From assembly GCF_008329645.1 (NCBI RefSeq), contig NZ_CP043474.1:682001-746000 (forward strand): a stretch of DNA of 64,000 bases. The letters run 5' to 3'. The position numbers and the translations under genes are program-made. The number at the start of each line of letters is the position of its first letter. Position 1 is the first letter of the stretch. This document shows positions 12,491 to 20,584 of the stretch, piece after piece. This DNA is from Mycolicibacterium grossiae. GTDB lineage: Bacteria > Actinomycetota > Actinomycetes > Mycobacteriales > Mycobacteriaceae. The notes under the pieces are model-generated. The model saw only the letters and a program-made list of their open reading frames with translations, did not search any database and was not told the DNA's origin.

Positions 12491-13549
12491 ATGGCGCACG
12501 ACTGGCTCCTAGTGGAGACACTCGGCACCGAACCGGTCGTGGTCGCCCACGGCGCGGAGACCAAGGACATGGTGCCGATCAGCACCTACCTGCGTCGCGA
12601 CCCCGGCCTGATGGCGATCCAGACCGCGATCGGCGAGACCGTCCGCGGCGGGCAGCCACTGAGCAGCATCACCCCCAAGCACGACCGCGTGATCCGCACC
12701 GAAGTGGTGCAGATGACCGACGGCGTCATCCACGGCGTGCACGTGTGGACCGGGCCGCCGGACGCGCAGCCGCCCGAACGAGCGCTGCCCGGGCCGCTGA
12801 AGTGGGACCTCACCAACCGGATCGCCACCGACACCCCCGAATCGTTGTTCAACGGCGGGCGCGACCCGTCGGTGGAGGCCACCCACGGCCGCGCCTTCGC
12901 CGAGGACCTGCCGACCCGCGACCTCAACGCCCGCGAGGCGCATGCACTCTCGGCGGCGATCAAGCCCGAACCCGGCATCGTCTACTGCACCACCTGGGAC
13001 CTCACCGACCACCGTGGTGAACCGATCACCGTCGGCTTCGTCGCCCGGATCATGCAGGAGAGCGACGGCGGTCCCGACGTGACGATCTGCCGCGCGATGA
13101 ACTGGCGGACCGTGCGCGACGAGAACACCGTCACCCCAGCCGGTTTGGCCCAGGACGTGCTCGACGGCTCCGCGCAGACCGGTGTGCACCGCGCGCTGGT
13201 CGACCTGCAGTCGTGGGCGCTGCTGAAGTGGCTCGACGACCCGTGCCCGTTCTACGACTGGCGCGCCCGCTCCGACGACGCACCCCTCACCCACCCCGAT
13301 GACGCCGACGAGATCGCGGGCATGACGGCCGAATTCGAGACCGCCGGCACGTCACGCGTGCTGCGATTGCGTGCCAACGGCGGCGGGTGGGTGCCGATTC
13401 ACGTCACCATCCACCGCATCGAACTCGACGGCGGGGTATGGGCGGGCCTGCTGTCGCTGCGGCTGCCCACCGAGCACGAACTCGCCGGCTTCGCCGCTCG
13501 GACGCGGCCGTGGCGGGCGGCGTTGCGCGGCGGAGCCGCACGCACCTAA
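12491..13549 (+). CDS. Sensor-domain protein, Rv3651-like
   Basis: 352 residues with an ATG preceded by a weak ribosome site. Position and sequence style match M. tuberculosis Rv3651, which is described as having several PAS/GAF-like sensor domains without an obvious output domain. Here there are three alpha/beta blocks (roughly 1-110, 130-240, 260-345), no membrane segment and no kinase or cyclase motif. Its stop codon overlaps the convergent stop of the Tad operon's last gene by two bases, so transcription from the two sides collides here. Ligand unknown. Confidence 0.8.
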   Translation: MAHDWLLVETLGTEPVVVAHGAETKDMVPISTYLRRDPGLMAIQTAIGETVRGGQPLSSITPKHDRVIRTEVVQMTDGVIHGVHVWTGPPDAQPPERALPGPLKWDLTNRIATDTPESLFNGGRDPSVEATHGRAFAEDLPTRDLNAREAHALSAAIKPEPGIVYCTTWDLTDHRGEPITVGFVARIMQESDGGPDVTICRAMNWRTVRDENTVTPAGLAQDVLDGSAQTGVHRALVDLQSWALLKWLDDPCPFYDWRARSDDAPLTHPDDADEIAGMTAEFETAGTSRVLRLRANGGGWVPIHVTIHRIELDGGVWAGLLSLRLPTEHELAGFAARTRPWRAALRGGAART

Positions 13550-13896
13550 GCCGCCTCCACCGGGCCCGCCCGCGCCGCCGCCACCGCCGTGCCCAGCGAC
13601 CAATCGCCCCACCGCGCCGCGACGTTCACCGTGACCACCACGTCGAGCGCCTCGACGACGCAGGCGGTGACCGTGGCGCCGCCGGCTCCCGCGATCGACT
13701 CGGCGCGCCGGCACGCCGCCTCGGCACCGAGACCGACGCGGTAGGCGGCGGCCAGCGCAGCCAGGTCCGCTGCCGACTGCGCGCGATGGCGCGCCGCCAC
13801 CGCCACGCCCACGGCGGCGCCGCCGATGCCCACCGCCACCAGCACCGCGACCAGGGCCGCCGCCAGCACCGTCGCGAAACCATCGTCATCGCACAC
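13546..13896 (-). CDS. TadG-like pilus/secretion protein (Rv3654c-like)
   Basis: 116 residues from the GTG at 13896. The N-terminus has 'Asp-Asp-Gly-Phe-Ala-Thr-Val' before a strong hydrophobic helix (about 10-33), then 'His-Arg-Ala-Gln-Ser-Ala-Ala-Asp-Leu-Ala-Ala-Leu-Ala-Ala', the Flp/TadG helicase-secretion-neighbourhood motif. It is the last gene of the Tad operon and its start overlaps the end of the TadE-like gene by 11 bp. Likely a minor, membrane-anchored pseudopilin. Confidence 0.85.
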   Translation of the reverse strand: MCDDDGFATVLAAALVAVLVAVGIGGAAVGVAVAARHRAQSAADLAALAAAYRVGLGAEAACRRAESIAGAGGATVTACVVEALDVVVTVNVAARWGDWSLGTAVAAARAGPVEAA

Positions 13897-14203
13897 CCGG
13901 TTCCACCGCTGCCACCGCCTCCGCGGCGACCACCAGGCCCGGCAGCAGCGGCGAGGTCGCGCTGACCCGGACCAGCACCTCATCGGCCCGCCGATCCACC
14001 CGGACCGTGGCCCCCGAGGGCCGCGGCACTCCCGCGGCGTCCTCCCCGCGGGCCGCCAACCGCGCGGCCTCGCGCGCCGCGTCGACGCACCGCACGTGGG
14101 TGACCACCGCCGCGAGCCCGCCGACGCAGACCAGCAGCACCGCCGCCAGCGTGGCGACCGCAATCGCGGCCTCCACCGTGACGCTGCCCGCATCGCCGCT
14201 CAG
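13886..14203 (-). CDS. TadE-like minor pilin (Rv3655c-like)
   Basis: About 105 residues. The TadE hallmark 'Gly-Ser-Val-Thr-Val-Glu-Ala-Ala' sits just before a single membrane helix, followed by 'Cys-Val-Asp-Ala-Ala-Arg-Glu-Ala-Ala-Arg'. The start is uncertain: there is no ATG, GTG or TTG between the upstream gene's stop and a GTG at 14176, which would cut through the motif. A CTG at 14203 overlaps that stop (CTGA), so start-stop coupling from CTG is the most natural reading. Otherwise translation starts at 14176, or the sequence holds an error. Confidence 0.75.
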   Translation of the reverse strand: MSGDAGSVTVEAAIAVATLAAVLLVCVGGLAAVVTHVRCVDAAREAARLAARGEDAAGVPRPSGATVRVDRRADEVLVRVSATSPLLPGLVVAAEAVAAVEPGVR

Positions 14204-14424
14204 ACGTTGGTGGTCAGTGCCCGGCTGATCAGATTGGTCAGCGCGCCGACGATCGAATCGCCGGTGACCACCGAGTACAGGATTGCGCCGAATGCGGCCG
14301 CCGCGATCGTCCCGATGGCGTATTCCACCGTGCTCATGCCGGTCTCGTCGACGATCAGCAGCGCCCACCGTGCCCTGACACCTCGCGCCCTTGCCCTGAG
14401 CCCCCGAATCACGTTCTTCGACAA
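14200..14424 (-). CDS. Flp-type pilin (DUF4244, Rv3656c-like)
   Basis: 74 residues from a TTG at 14424 with the ribosome site GGAGAGGGG; an upstream in-frame ATG at 14469 lacks one. The pattern 'Glu-Thr-Gly / Met-Ser-Thr-Val-Glu-Tyr-Ala-Ile-Gly' gives a prepilin peptidase site after Gly with Glu at +5 and Tyr at +6, exactly as in Flp pilins, followed by a hydrophobic helix. It should be the major subunit of the pilus encoded by this operon. No prepilin peptidase gene is present in the cluster. Confidence 0.85.
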   Translation of the reverse strand: MSKNVIRGLRARARGVRARWALLIVDETGMSTVEYAIGTIAAAAFGAILYSVVTGDSIVGALTNLISRALTTNV

Positions 14425-14475
14425 CGTCGTTCCCCTCTCCGATGATGCCGGCGGACCGTCCGCCGGCATCGTGGT

Positions 14476-15039
14476 TCACCACAGTCCCGTCTCGAGGACG
14501 TCGCCCGCCAGTCCGACGACGACGGGCACGATGCCCAGGCACAGGAAGGCGGGCAGGAAGCACAGGCCGAGCGGCCCGGCGATCAGCACCGCGGCGCGTT
14601 CGGATGCGGCCTTCGCGGCATCGGCCGCGTCCTGGCGCGACTGGTCGGCCAGTTCGGCGACGCCCTGCGCCAGCGCGGTTCCCGATGACGCCGACTGGCG
14701 CGCGAGCCGCAGCAGCGCCGCGACCGCGACCGGGTCGCCGGGCGTGTCGGCCCACGCCCGCGCCGGCTCGGCACCCAGCGTCAGCAGTCCGGCCGCCCGG
14801 CTCAGCACCGGCGCGAGGACCCGCGGCGCGGACTGCGCAGCCGCCGTGGCGGCGTCGGCCACCGTCAGCCCCGCGTGCAGGCAGGCCGCGAAGACGTCGA
14901 GGCTCGACGCCAGCGCCAGCGGATCGTCATCGCGTCGCGCGCCTGACGCCGGCGCCGGCCGGGCGGGTGCAGTCAGCCGATGGGTGCTCGGCCCGCCCAG
15001 CAGCACCGCCACCGCGAGCAGCACCGCGGCCGCCGTCAC
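14476..15039 (-). CDS. TadC-like inner-membrane platform protein (type II secretion F family)
   Basis: 187 residues from a GTG overlapping the upstream stop (GTGA). A short N-terminal hydrophobic segment is followed by the GspF-type helical domain with 'Leu-Ala-Arg-Gln-Ser-Ala-Ser-Ser-Gly' and two C-terminal membrane helices ('Leu-Gly-Leu-Cys-Phe-Leu-Pro-Ala-Phe'). Together with the next gene it should form the membrane platform on which the TadA ATPase acts. A 51-bp gap to the pilin gene contains no strong terminator. Confidence 0.87.
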   Translation of the reverse strand: MTAAAVLLAVAVLLGGPSTHRLTAPARPAPASGARRDDDPLALASSLDVFAACLHAGLTVADAATAAAQSAPRVLAPVLSRAAGLLTLGAEPARAWADTPGDPVAVAALLRLARQSASSGTALAQGVAELADQSRQDAADAAKAASERAAVLIAGPLGLCFLPAFLCLGIVPVVVGLAGDVLETGLW

Positions 15040-15821
15040 GGCAGCACCTGGGCGACGATGCGGTCCGACCACGTCAGACCCAGGCAGACGAGCACCGTGC
15101 CCGCGCACAGCAGCCAGCCTCCCCAGCCGTCGGACAGCAGCAGGCTCAACGGCTCGGCGCCGATGAGGTGGCCGAGACCGATGCCCAGCACGGGAAGCCC
15201 GGCCAGGATCACCGCCGTGGCCCGGGCGCCGGCCATGCCGGCCCGCACCCGCGACGCGAAGCGCTCCCGCTCGGTGATGTCGCGCTCCGCGGTGCGCAGC
15301 AAGGCGCCGACGGCCAACCCGTACTCCGAGGCCAGACGCCAGCTCTCCGCGAGCCGTTGCCAGTACGCGCCCGCCGATGATCCGACGGCCACCGCGCCCA
15401 ATCCGACGCCCACGTCGGCGCCGAGGCGTGCACGGGCCGCCACCTCCGCCAGGGCGGAACCGACCGTTCCGCGCGACTCGCGGGCCGCCGCCGCGACGGC
15501 GAGCACCGGGTGCGCGCCGATCCGCAGTTCGCCGATCAGGATGGCCAAACCGCCCTGCAACTCCACCGCCTCGGCGGTCCGCGCCCGTGCCGACGCAGCA
15601 GAGCGCCGCCGCGACCACAGCGTCCCGGCCGCCACGCCGGCCGCCGCGGCGACTCCCGCAGGCAACACGACCGCACACGTCGCCGCCCCGGCCACGACGC
15701 CGAGGAGTGCTGCGCGGCGCCCTCCGCGGCGACGTCGCGGACGTGCCGCGACGAGGCGGCGGCGGGGCGTGGCCGGCAGGACGAGCACCGCGGCGGCCAG
15801 TGCCAGCGCCGCGACGGTCAT
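15036..15821 (-). CDS. TadB-like inner-membrane platform protein (type II secretion F family)
   Basis: 261 residues. N-terminal hydrophobic helices are followed by a GspF domain (about 85-215) and two C-terminal membrane helices. The arrangement after a CpaF-type ATPase and before a second GspF protein is the canonical tadA-tadB-tadC order. Its ends overlap both neighbours by 4 bp. Confidence 0.88.
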   Translation of the reverse strand: MTVAALALAAAVLVLPATPRRRLVAARPRRRRGGRRAALLGVVAGAATCAVVLPAGVAAAAGVAAGTLWSRRRSAASARARTAEAVELQGGLAILIGELRIGAHPVLAVAAAARESRGTVGSALAEVAARARLGADVGVGLGAVAVGSSAGAYWQRLAESWRLASEYGLAVGALLRTAERDITERERFASRVRAGMAGARATAVILAGLPVLGIGLGHLIGAEPLSLLLSDGWGGWLLCAGTVLVCLGLTWSDRIVAQVLP

Positions 15822-16978
15822 CGACGTCCCCGACCGTCGAGTAGCGAGCGCAACCGCGGCAGACCGACGCCCTCGCCGTCACGGACGTTCCAGGCGGTCT
15901 CGACCACCACGCAGCCATTCGGATCGCCTGTCAGCACCGCGATCTCGTCGAGGCGTCGACGCCCCGACGCGTCGCGCGCGACGTGCAGCACCACCTGCAC
16001 GGCCGCGGCCAGTTGACTGTGCAACGCCGCCCGGTCCAAGCCGCCGACGGCGGCCAACGCCTCCAACCGCGCCGGGATCTCGGCGGGGCTGTTGGCGTGC
16101 ACCGTGCCCGCGCCCCCGTCGTGTCCGGTGTTGAGCGCGGCCAGCAGGTCGACCACCTCGCCGCCGCGGACCTCGCCGACGACGATGCGGTCGGGTCGCA
16201 TCCGCAGTGCCTGTCGCACCAGGTCGCGCACCGTGACCTCGCCGACGCCCTCGACGTTCGCCGGCCGCGCCACCAGCTTCACCAGGTGCGGATGACGGGG
16301 TGACAGCTCCGAGGCGTCCTCGACGCACACGATGCGCTCGTCCGCGGCGACCGCACCGAGCGCCGCCGACAGCAGCGTCGTCTTGCCCGCACCGGTGCCA
16401 CCGGACACCAGGAAGGCCAGCCGCGCCCCGATGATCTCGCCGAGTAGCGGGGCCGCGGCGGGGGCGAGCGCACCGCCGGCCGCGAGCGCCGCCAGGTCCT
16501 GGGTCGCGGGCCGCAGCACGCGCAGCGAAAGGCACGTACCGTGCTCGGCGACCGGCGGCAGCACGGCGTGCAGGCGCACCGCGAACACGCCGAACCCCTG
16601 CAGCTGCCCGTCGACCCACGGTTGGGCGTCGTCGAGGCGGCGACCGACCAGCAGTGCCAACCGCTGCGCCAGCCGGCGGACCGCCGCGTCGTCGTCGAAG
16701 CGAACGCTGCTGCGGCGCAATCCCGTTCCGTCGTCGACCCAGACGGCGTCGGGCGCCGTCACCAAGACGTCGGTGGTGCCCGGCGCGCGCAGCAGCGGCT
16801 CCAGGATGCCCGCGCCGGACAGTTCGGTCTGCATGACGCGCAGCTCGTCGAGCACCTCGGTGTCGCCCAGCACGCCACCCGACTCGGCGCGGATCGCGGC
16901 AGCCACCGCCGCAGGTCGCAACCCGCCCGGGTCGGCCGCCAACCGCTCGCGGACCCGGTCGACCAGCGACGCGCTCAT
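15818..16978 (-). CDS. TadA/CpaF-type secretion ATPase
   Basis: 386 residues from the ATG at 16978. It powers pilus assembly or export at the cytoplasmic membrane face. Walker A is 'Ser-Gly-Gly-Thr-Gly-Ala-Gly-Lys-Thr-Thr', the Asp box follows as 'Val-Glu-Asp-Ala-Ser-Glu-Leu', Walker B/His box contains 'Arg-Pro-Asp-Arg-Ile-Val-Val-Gly-Glu-Val-Arg-Gly-Gly-Glu', and the 'Gly-His-Asp-Gly-Gly-Ala-Gly-Thr-Val-His-Ala-Asn' motif is complete. All expected catalytic residues are present, so the system looks functional. Confidence 0.94.
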   Translation of the reverse strand: MSASLVDRVRERLAADPGGLRPAAVAAAIRAESGGVLGDTEVLDELRVMQTELSGAGILEPLLRAPGTTDVLVTAPDAVWVDDGTGLRRSSVRFDDDAAVRRLAQRLALLVGRRLDDAQPWVDGQLQGFGVFAVRLHAVLPPVAEHGTCLSLRVLRPATQDLAALAAGGALAPAAAPLLGEIIGARLAFLVSGGTGAGKTTLLSAALGAVAADERIVCVEDASELSPRHPHLVKLVARPANVEGVGEVTVRDLVRQALRMRPDRIVVGEVRGGEVVDLLAALNTGHDGGAGTVHANSPAEIPARLEALAAVGGLDRAALHSQLAAAVQVVLHVARDASGRRRLDEIAVLTGDPNGCVVVETAWNVRDGEGVGLPRLRSLLDGRGRR

Positions 16979-18033
16979 GCGACGCGCTCGTGCTGCGGGT
17001 GCCCGCGCAGCACCCCGAGCACACGCTGCGCCGCCATCGCGAGCGGCGACCGCGGCCGCACGGCCAGGCCGCCGTGTTCGAGTGCGTACGCCAGCCGGGG
17101 CTGCGGACGCATGGTCGCCAGCAGCGGCAGACCGCCAATCTCGGCGACGTCGGTACCGCGCAGGCCACCGGGCGACGGACCCCGCACGACGAGGCCCACG
17201 TTGGCATTCCGCTCGGCCGCCCAGCCGGCGACCGCCGCCGTCGAGGCGCACGCCCGCAGGTCGGCGCACGCGATCACCACGACGAGGTCGGCCGCGTCGA
17301 GCACCACCTCGATCGCCTCGGACGGCCGGCGTGCGAGGTCGCACACCACGGTGGCACCGCCACGGCTGCCCGCGTCGAGGACGGCGCTCGCGGCGCGCCC
17401 GTCGATCTCGCGCGCCACCCGTCCCGCCGACAGCACGCCGACGTCGCCGCACCGCGGCAGCGCATCGCGCAGCGCCCGGTAACCGAGCCGACCGCCACCG
17501 AGCGTGAGATCCGGCCAGCGCAAACCACTCTCGGCCTCGCCGCCCATGATGAGGTCGAGACCACCGCCCCACGGATCGAGGTCCACCAGCAGCGCCTCCC
17601 CGGCGCCCATGGCGAGCGCGGCGGCGAACACCGATGCGCCGGCCCCGCCGCGTCCGCCCAGCACCGCCACGACCGCACCCCGGCCCCGTGCCGATGGTGA
17701 CTCCCCCGCATCGGACAGCGCCGCGACGAGGTCGGCCTCCTCATCCGGCAGCCGCACGATGCGCTCCACGCCGAGCGACATCGCCCGCTGCCACTGCGCG
17801 GGCGACGGGTCCGCGGCCGTCACCAGGTGCACCCCACCACGGCGGGGAAGGCCGAGTGGCAGACAGCGCGCGAGGGCATCGTCGTCGAGGACGACCGCGG
17901 CCGCCGACGTCCACACCTTGTGACTCGACGGCTCGTCGGCATGCACTACCCGGGCGCCGACGGCGGCGGCGACGCGGTCCACGTCGCCGCGCAGACCGTC
18001 GTCACCGACGAGGATCAGGACTCCCGTGCTCAT
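16975..18033 (-). CDS. ssd: CpaE/TadZ-like ATPase annotated as septum-site determining protein
   Basis: 352 residues from the ATG at 18033. It is the M. tuberculosis Rv3660c (Ssd) equivalent. The N-terminal part resembles a degenerate receiver domain; the C-terminal part is a MinD/ParA-type ATPase with a deviant loop 'Gly-Gly-Arg-Gly-Gly-Ala-Gly-Ala-Ser' in place of Gly-Lys-Gly-Gly-x-Gly-Lys-Ser, and 'Asp-Leu-Asp-Pro-Trp-Gly-Gly-Gly'. Missing Walker lysines suggest weak or no ATPase activity. As first gene of the Tad operon it fits a TadZ/CpaE pole-localising role. The division phenotype reported for Ssd may be linked to that. The last codons overlap the ATPase gene by 4 bp. Confidence 0.88.
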   Translation of the reverse strand: MSTGVLILVGDDGLRGDVDRVAAAVGARVVHADEPSSHKVWTSAAAVVLDDDALARCLPLGLPRRGGVHLVTAADPSPAQWQRAMSLGVERIVRLPDEEADLVAALSDAGESPSARGRGAVVAVLGGRGGAGASVFAAALAMGAGEALLVDLDPWGGGLDLIMGGEAESGLRWPDLTLGGGRLGYRALRDALPRCGDVGVLSAGRVAREIDGRAASAVLDAGSRGGATVVCDLARRPSEAIEVVLDAADLVVVIACADLRACASTAAVAGWAAERNANVGLVVRGPSPGGLRGTDVAEIGGLPLLATMRPQPRLAYALEHGGLAVRPRSPLAMAAQRVLGVLRGHPQHERVA

Positions 18034-18275
18034 GGAACTCACTGTGCGGCGCGCGGCCGACACCGGACTGTCCGCCGGGGCGGTCCTGTGGATGAAGACG
18101 CGTCTGTGGATGGTTCGCGGGGCCTGCCACTCCCGTGCGGACCGGCGCCCGGGGAAGCCCGCCGCGACACGTGAGCGTGCGGTTTCGGCGAACATCACCG
18201 GCATCGAAACGATCTTGAACTGCGGCGACACCGCGCATCGGACGGCGCGCGCGGCGGCCGGAGGAAACCACCCCC

Positions 18276-18375
18276 AGAAAAGGGACGACCCCCGCCAGGG
18301 GGGGAGGAGGCGGAGGTCGTCGTGTATCAGCCCCGGGGGGTCGGGCTGATCCACACCCGGCCATAAGCCGAGTAA
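18276..18375 (-). ncRNA. 6C-type small RNA (B11-like)
   Basis: On the minus strand, two stem-loops follow one another and each has a run of at least six C in its loop. The first has an 8-bp stem ATCAGCCC/GGGCTGAT (18326-18350); the second has a 13-bp stem with one mismatch (18284-18321, outer arms GACGACC/GGTCGTC). A TTTT tract follows the second, making it a plausible terminator. This is the defining structure of actinobacterial 6C RNA, and the position (between the Rv3660c and Rv3661 equivalents, minus strand, about 100 nt) is that of M. tuberculosis B11/6C, reported to affect DNA replication and secretion genes. Ends are estimated from the -10 box and U-tract. Confidence 0.88.
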
Positions 18376-18380
18376 TGCTC

Positions 18381-18386
18381 ACTATA
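18381..18386 (-). promoter_or_regulatory. -10 box of the 6C RNA promoter
   Basis: TATAGT on the minus strand, preceded by TG (extended -10), about 7 nt before the estimated RNA start at 18374. A TTGCGC 19 bp upstream is a poor -35. This is close to the sigma-A consensus and fits a strong, growth-linked sRNA promoter. The remaining part of the 18034-18547 gap holds no gene I can see; the Tad operon promoter must lie in 18034-18275 or be read-through. Confidence 0.6.
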
Positions 18387-18546
18387 CACACGCCACGAGG
18401 GCAGGGCGCAAGTCCTGTTTGACAACGAAATCACCTCGTGACCTCGATAGTTGCAGCGACCCGCAGCTGGCCCGATCTGCCACTTGATCGCCCACCCCCG
18501 AGGCACACCGGTCCCGGGACCCCGGCGACACGGCGGTCGCGGCACC

Positions 18547-18552
18547 TATGCT
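18547..18552 (+). promoter_or_regulatory. -10 box giving a probable leaderless mRNA
   Basis: TATGCT lies 8 nt before the GTG at 18560. If transcription starts the usual 6-7 nt after the -10, the message begins at or within a base or two of that GTG, with no room for a ribosome site. Leaderless GTG/ATG mRNAs are common in mycobacteria. This argues against the ATG at 18548, which lies inside the -10 box. Confidence 0.5.
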
Positions 18553-18559
18553 GAGACAC

Positions 18560-19417
18560 GTGACCGCCACCGACGCGGCCGCGGACGGCACCGCAGCCGC
18601 GGTTCCCGCCGCCGACGCCGAAGTTCCCGTGCGCACCGCCGCGTTCTTCGACCTGGACAAGACCGTGATCGCCAAGTCGAGCACGCTCGCCTTCAGCAAA
18701 CCCTTCTTCGATCAGGGGCTGATCAATCGGCGGACCGTGCTCAAGTCGGCTTACGCCCAGTTCCTGTTCCTCATGTCGGGCGCCGACCACGAGCAGATGG
18801 ACCGCATGCGGAGCTACATCACCACCATGTGCACCGGGTGGGACGTCGAGCAGATTACGTCGATCGTCGGCGAGACGCTGCACGACATCGTCGACCCGCT
18901 GGTCTTCGCCGAGGCCGCCAATCTCATCGCCGACCACAAGCTGTGCGGTCGCGACGTGGTGGTGGTGTCGGCGTCCGGCGAGGAGATCGTCGCGCCCATC
19001 GCCCGGGCCATCGGCGCCACGCACGCGATGGCGACGCGCATGGTGGTCGAGGACGGCAAGTACACCGGCGAGGTCGCGTTCTACTGCTACGGCCAGGGCA
19101 AGGTCGATGCGATCCGCGAACTCGCTGCGCGCGAGGGCTACTCGCTGGAGCACTGCTATGCGTACTCGGACTCCATCACCGACCTGCCGATGCTGGAGTC
19201 GGTAGGCCATCCCACCGTGGTGAACCCCGACCGTGCGCTGCGCAAGGAAGCCGGCGCGCGGGGCTGGCCGGTGCGCACGTTCTCCCGTCCCGTCCCGCTG
19301 CGGGACCGTCTGCCCGCGCCGTCCGGGGCCGCGGTGGCCACCACCGTGGCGGTCGGCGCCAGCGCTCTCGCGGCCGGCGCACTGACGTATTCGTTGCTGC
19401 GCAGATTCGCGTTCTGA
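18560..19417 (+). CDS. HAD-IB family phosphatase, SerB-like (Rv3661-like)
   Basis: 285 residues from the GTG at 18560; an ATG at 18548 would add four. HAD motif I is 'Phe-Phe-Asp-Leu-Asp-Lys-Thr' with the nucleophilic Asp, motif II is 'Val-Val-Ser-Ala-Ser-Gly', and motif IV is 'Tyr-Ser-Asp-Ser-Ile-Thr-Asp-Leu-Pro-Met-Leu'. This is the HAD-IB/SerB group that dephosphorylates small phospho-compounds. A C-terminal hydrophobic segment (about 255-278) suggests membrane anchoring, unlike true phosphoserine phosphatase. It is flanked by the 6C and Ms1 RNA loci, as in M. tuberculosis. Confidence 0.9.
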   Translation: MTATDAAADGTAAAVPAADAEVPVRTAAFFDLDKTVIAKSSTLAFSKPFFDQGLINRRTVLKSAYAQFLFLMSGADHEQMDRMRSYITTMCTGWDVEQITSIVGETLHDIVDPLVFAEAANLIADHKLCGRDVVVVSASGEEIVAPIARAIGATHAMATRMVVEDGKYTGEVAFYCYGQGKVDAIRELAAREGYSLEHCYAYSDSITDLPMLESVGHPTVVNPDRALRKEAGARGWPVRTFSRPVPLRDRLPAPSGAAVATTVAVGASALAAGALTYSLLRRFAF

Positions 19418-19514
19418 CCCCTACCGGGGAGTAGCTGGACAGAGGACGTCACATTCCGGCGACGCGCGGGATTCCCCCCTTGATGTGATGGCGGTCACGT
19501 AGTACAAAGGAGGC

Positions 19515-19826
19515 ACGGACGCGAGGAGAGGCCAAGGCCGAGCCGGAAGAGAAGGCTCGATCTCCCGAACCGAGCGGCCCAGCACGGATACGGGCACCCA
19601 CGCGGAGCACATGCCGCGATAGAGGCAGAAGCGTTGCGGGCCTGCGGAATTGCGAACAGCGGACGGACGTGCGACCTCTTGGGCGGGGTCGTCGCCGGGG
19701 CGCAGCGCAAGAACGCCGAGGCCGACCCACGCAACCCATACAGCACGCTTGGTAACCGGTATCCGTGCTAGCGGGCGGCGAGCCGAGACACATCACCCGA
19801 TGTGCATCGGATCGTCGCCCGCTTCG
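19515..19826 (+). ncRNA. Ms1/MTS2823-type RNA polymerase-binding small RNA (by position and structure)
   Basis: The 420-bp gap between the Rv3661 and Rv3662c equivalents carries no convincing gene. In M. tuberculosis and M. smegmatis this exact gap encodes MTS2823/Ms1, a roughly 300-nt plus-strand RNA that binds core RNA polymerase in stationary phase. Here a candidate promoter (TTGATG at 19480, 17-bp spacer, TACAAA at 19503) precedes a 310-nt GC-rich stretch. The stretch closes with a long stem: GCGGGCGGCGA at 19771-19781 pairs with 19812-19822 with one G-U pair, and an inner CCGATG/CATCGG hairpin sits inside. The ends are estimates and I could not align it to a known Ms1. Confidence 0.65.
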
Positions 19827-19837
19827 ATTTGCTGGCG

Positions 19838-20584
19838 TTACTCGCTCATGGCCTGGGCGATGCTCAACGCCTCGCGCGCGCCGGCGTGCAATCCCCGCGC
19901 ACTGTTGACCAACCAGGCCGTCAGGCCGTCGGGCGTGCCCGAGGCGAAGCCGCGCGCGGCGGCGCGGTAGTCGCCGGACTGCCGCATCCAGTACATCTCG
20001 GGCACGCCGAGCCCGTGCGGGTCCAGACCGCTGCTGATGGTGATGAGCCGCGAGACCGCGCGCGCCACCACGCCGTCGGCCGTGCCGAACGGCGCCAGCG
20101 TCAACAGTTCCCCGTGTGCGACGGCGGCGAGGACGTGCGCCGGCACGCGCGTACCGCCGGTGACGATGTCGCCGAGCAGCTCGAGCCGGCGGCCCACGTC
20201 GGCGTCGGAGCGGGGTCGGCCCAGGTGGTCGTCGTCGGTGAGGTCCGAGGCGGCCAGCGCGTGCAGCCGGGCGATGGCCTGCAGCGGTGCCCGCTGCCAG
20301 ACCCCCACGAGCGAGGTGGCCCCACCCTCGAGCGCCTCGGCCACCCGCAAGGCCCCGGACAGGATGGGGTCGGACTCGCCGGCGTTGGCGAGCACCAGCG
20401 TGCCGCCGTCGAGCACCGACGACGCCCGCGCCGCGCGGACCGACGCCTCGGCGGCCGACGCAGGCCAGCCGCGCAGGTTGATGCGGTGCCGGTGAGCCCG
20501 GCCGAGTGCCTCCCGCGCCTCGTCGCCGGCAGCGGCGACACCGGGCAGCTCGGCCAGCGGGGCGAGGGGATCGGAGGCAGCCAC
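19838..20584 (-). CDS. Conserved mycobacterial protein (Rv3662c-like)
   Basis: 248 residues from a GTG at 20584. Ala/Leu-rich, predicted all-helical and soluble, with motifs 'His-Arg-His-Arg-Ile-Asn-Leu-Arg-Gly-Trp-Pro-Ala-Ser' and 'Ser-Ser-Val-Leu-Asp-Gly-Gly' near the N-terminus. The second loosely recalls the N-terminal region of Fic proteins, but no Fic core motif follows. Orthologues are sometimes labelled oxidoreductase without visible reason. Function unknown. Confidence 0.8.
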   Translation of the reverse strand: MAASDPLAPLAELPGVAAAGDEAREALGRAHRHRINLRGWPASAAEASVRAARASSVLDGGTLVLANAGESDPILSGALRVAEALEGGATSLVGVWQRAPLQAIARLHALAASDLTDDDHLGRPRSDADVGRRLELLGDIVTGGTRVPAHVLAAVAHGELLTLAPFGTADGVVARAVSRLITISSGLDPHGLGVPEMYWMRQSGDYRAAARGFASGTPDGLTAWLVNSARGLHAGAREALSIAQAMSE

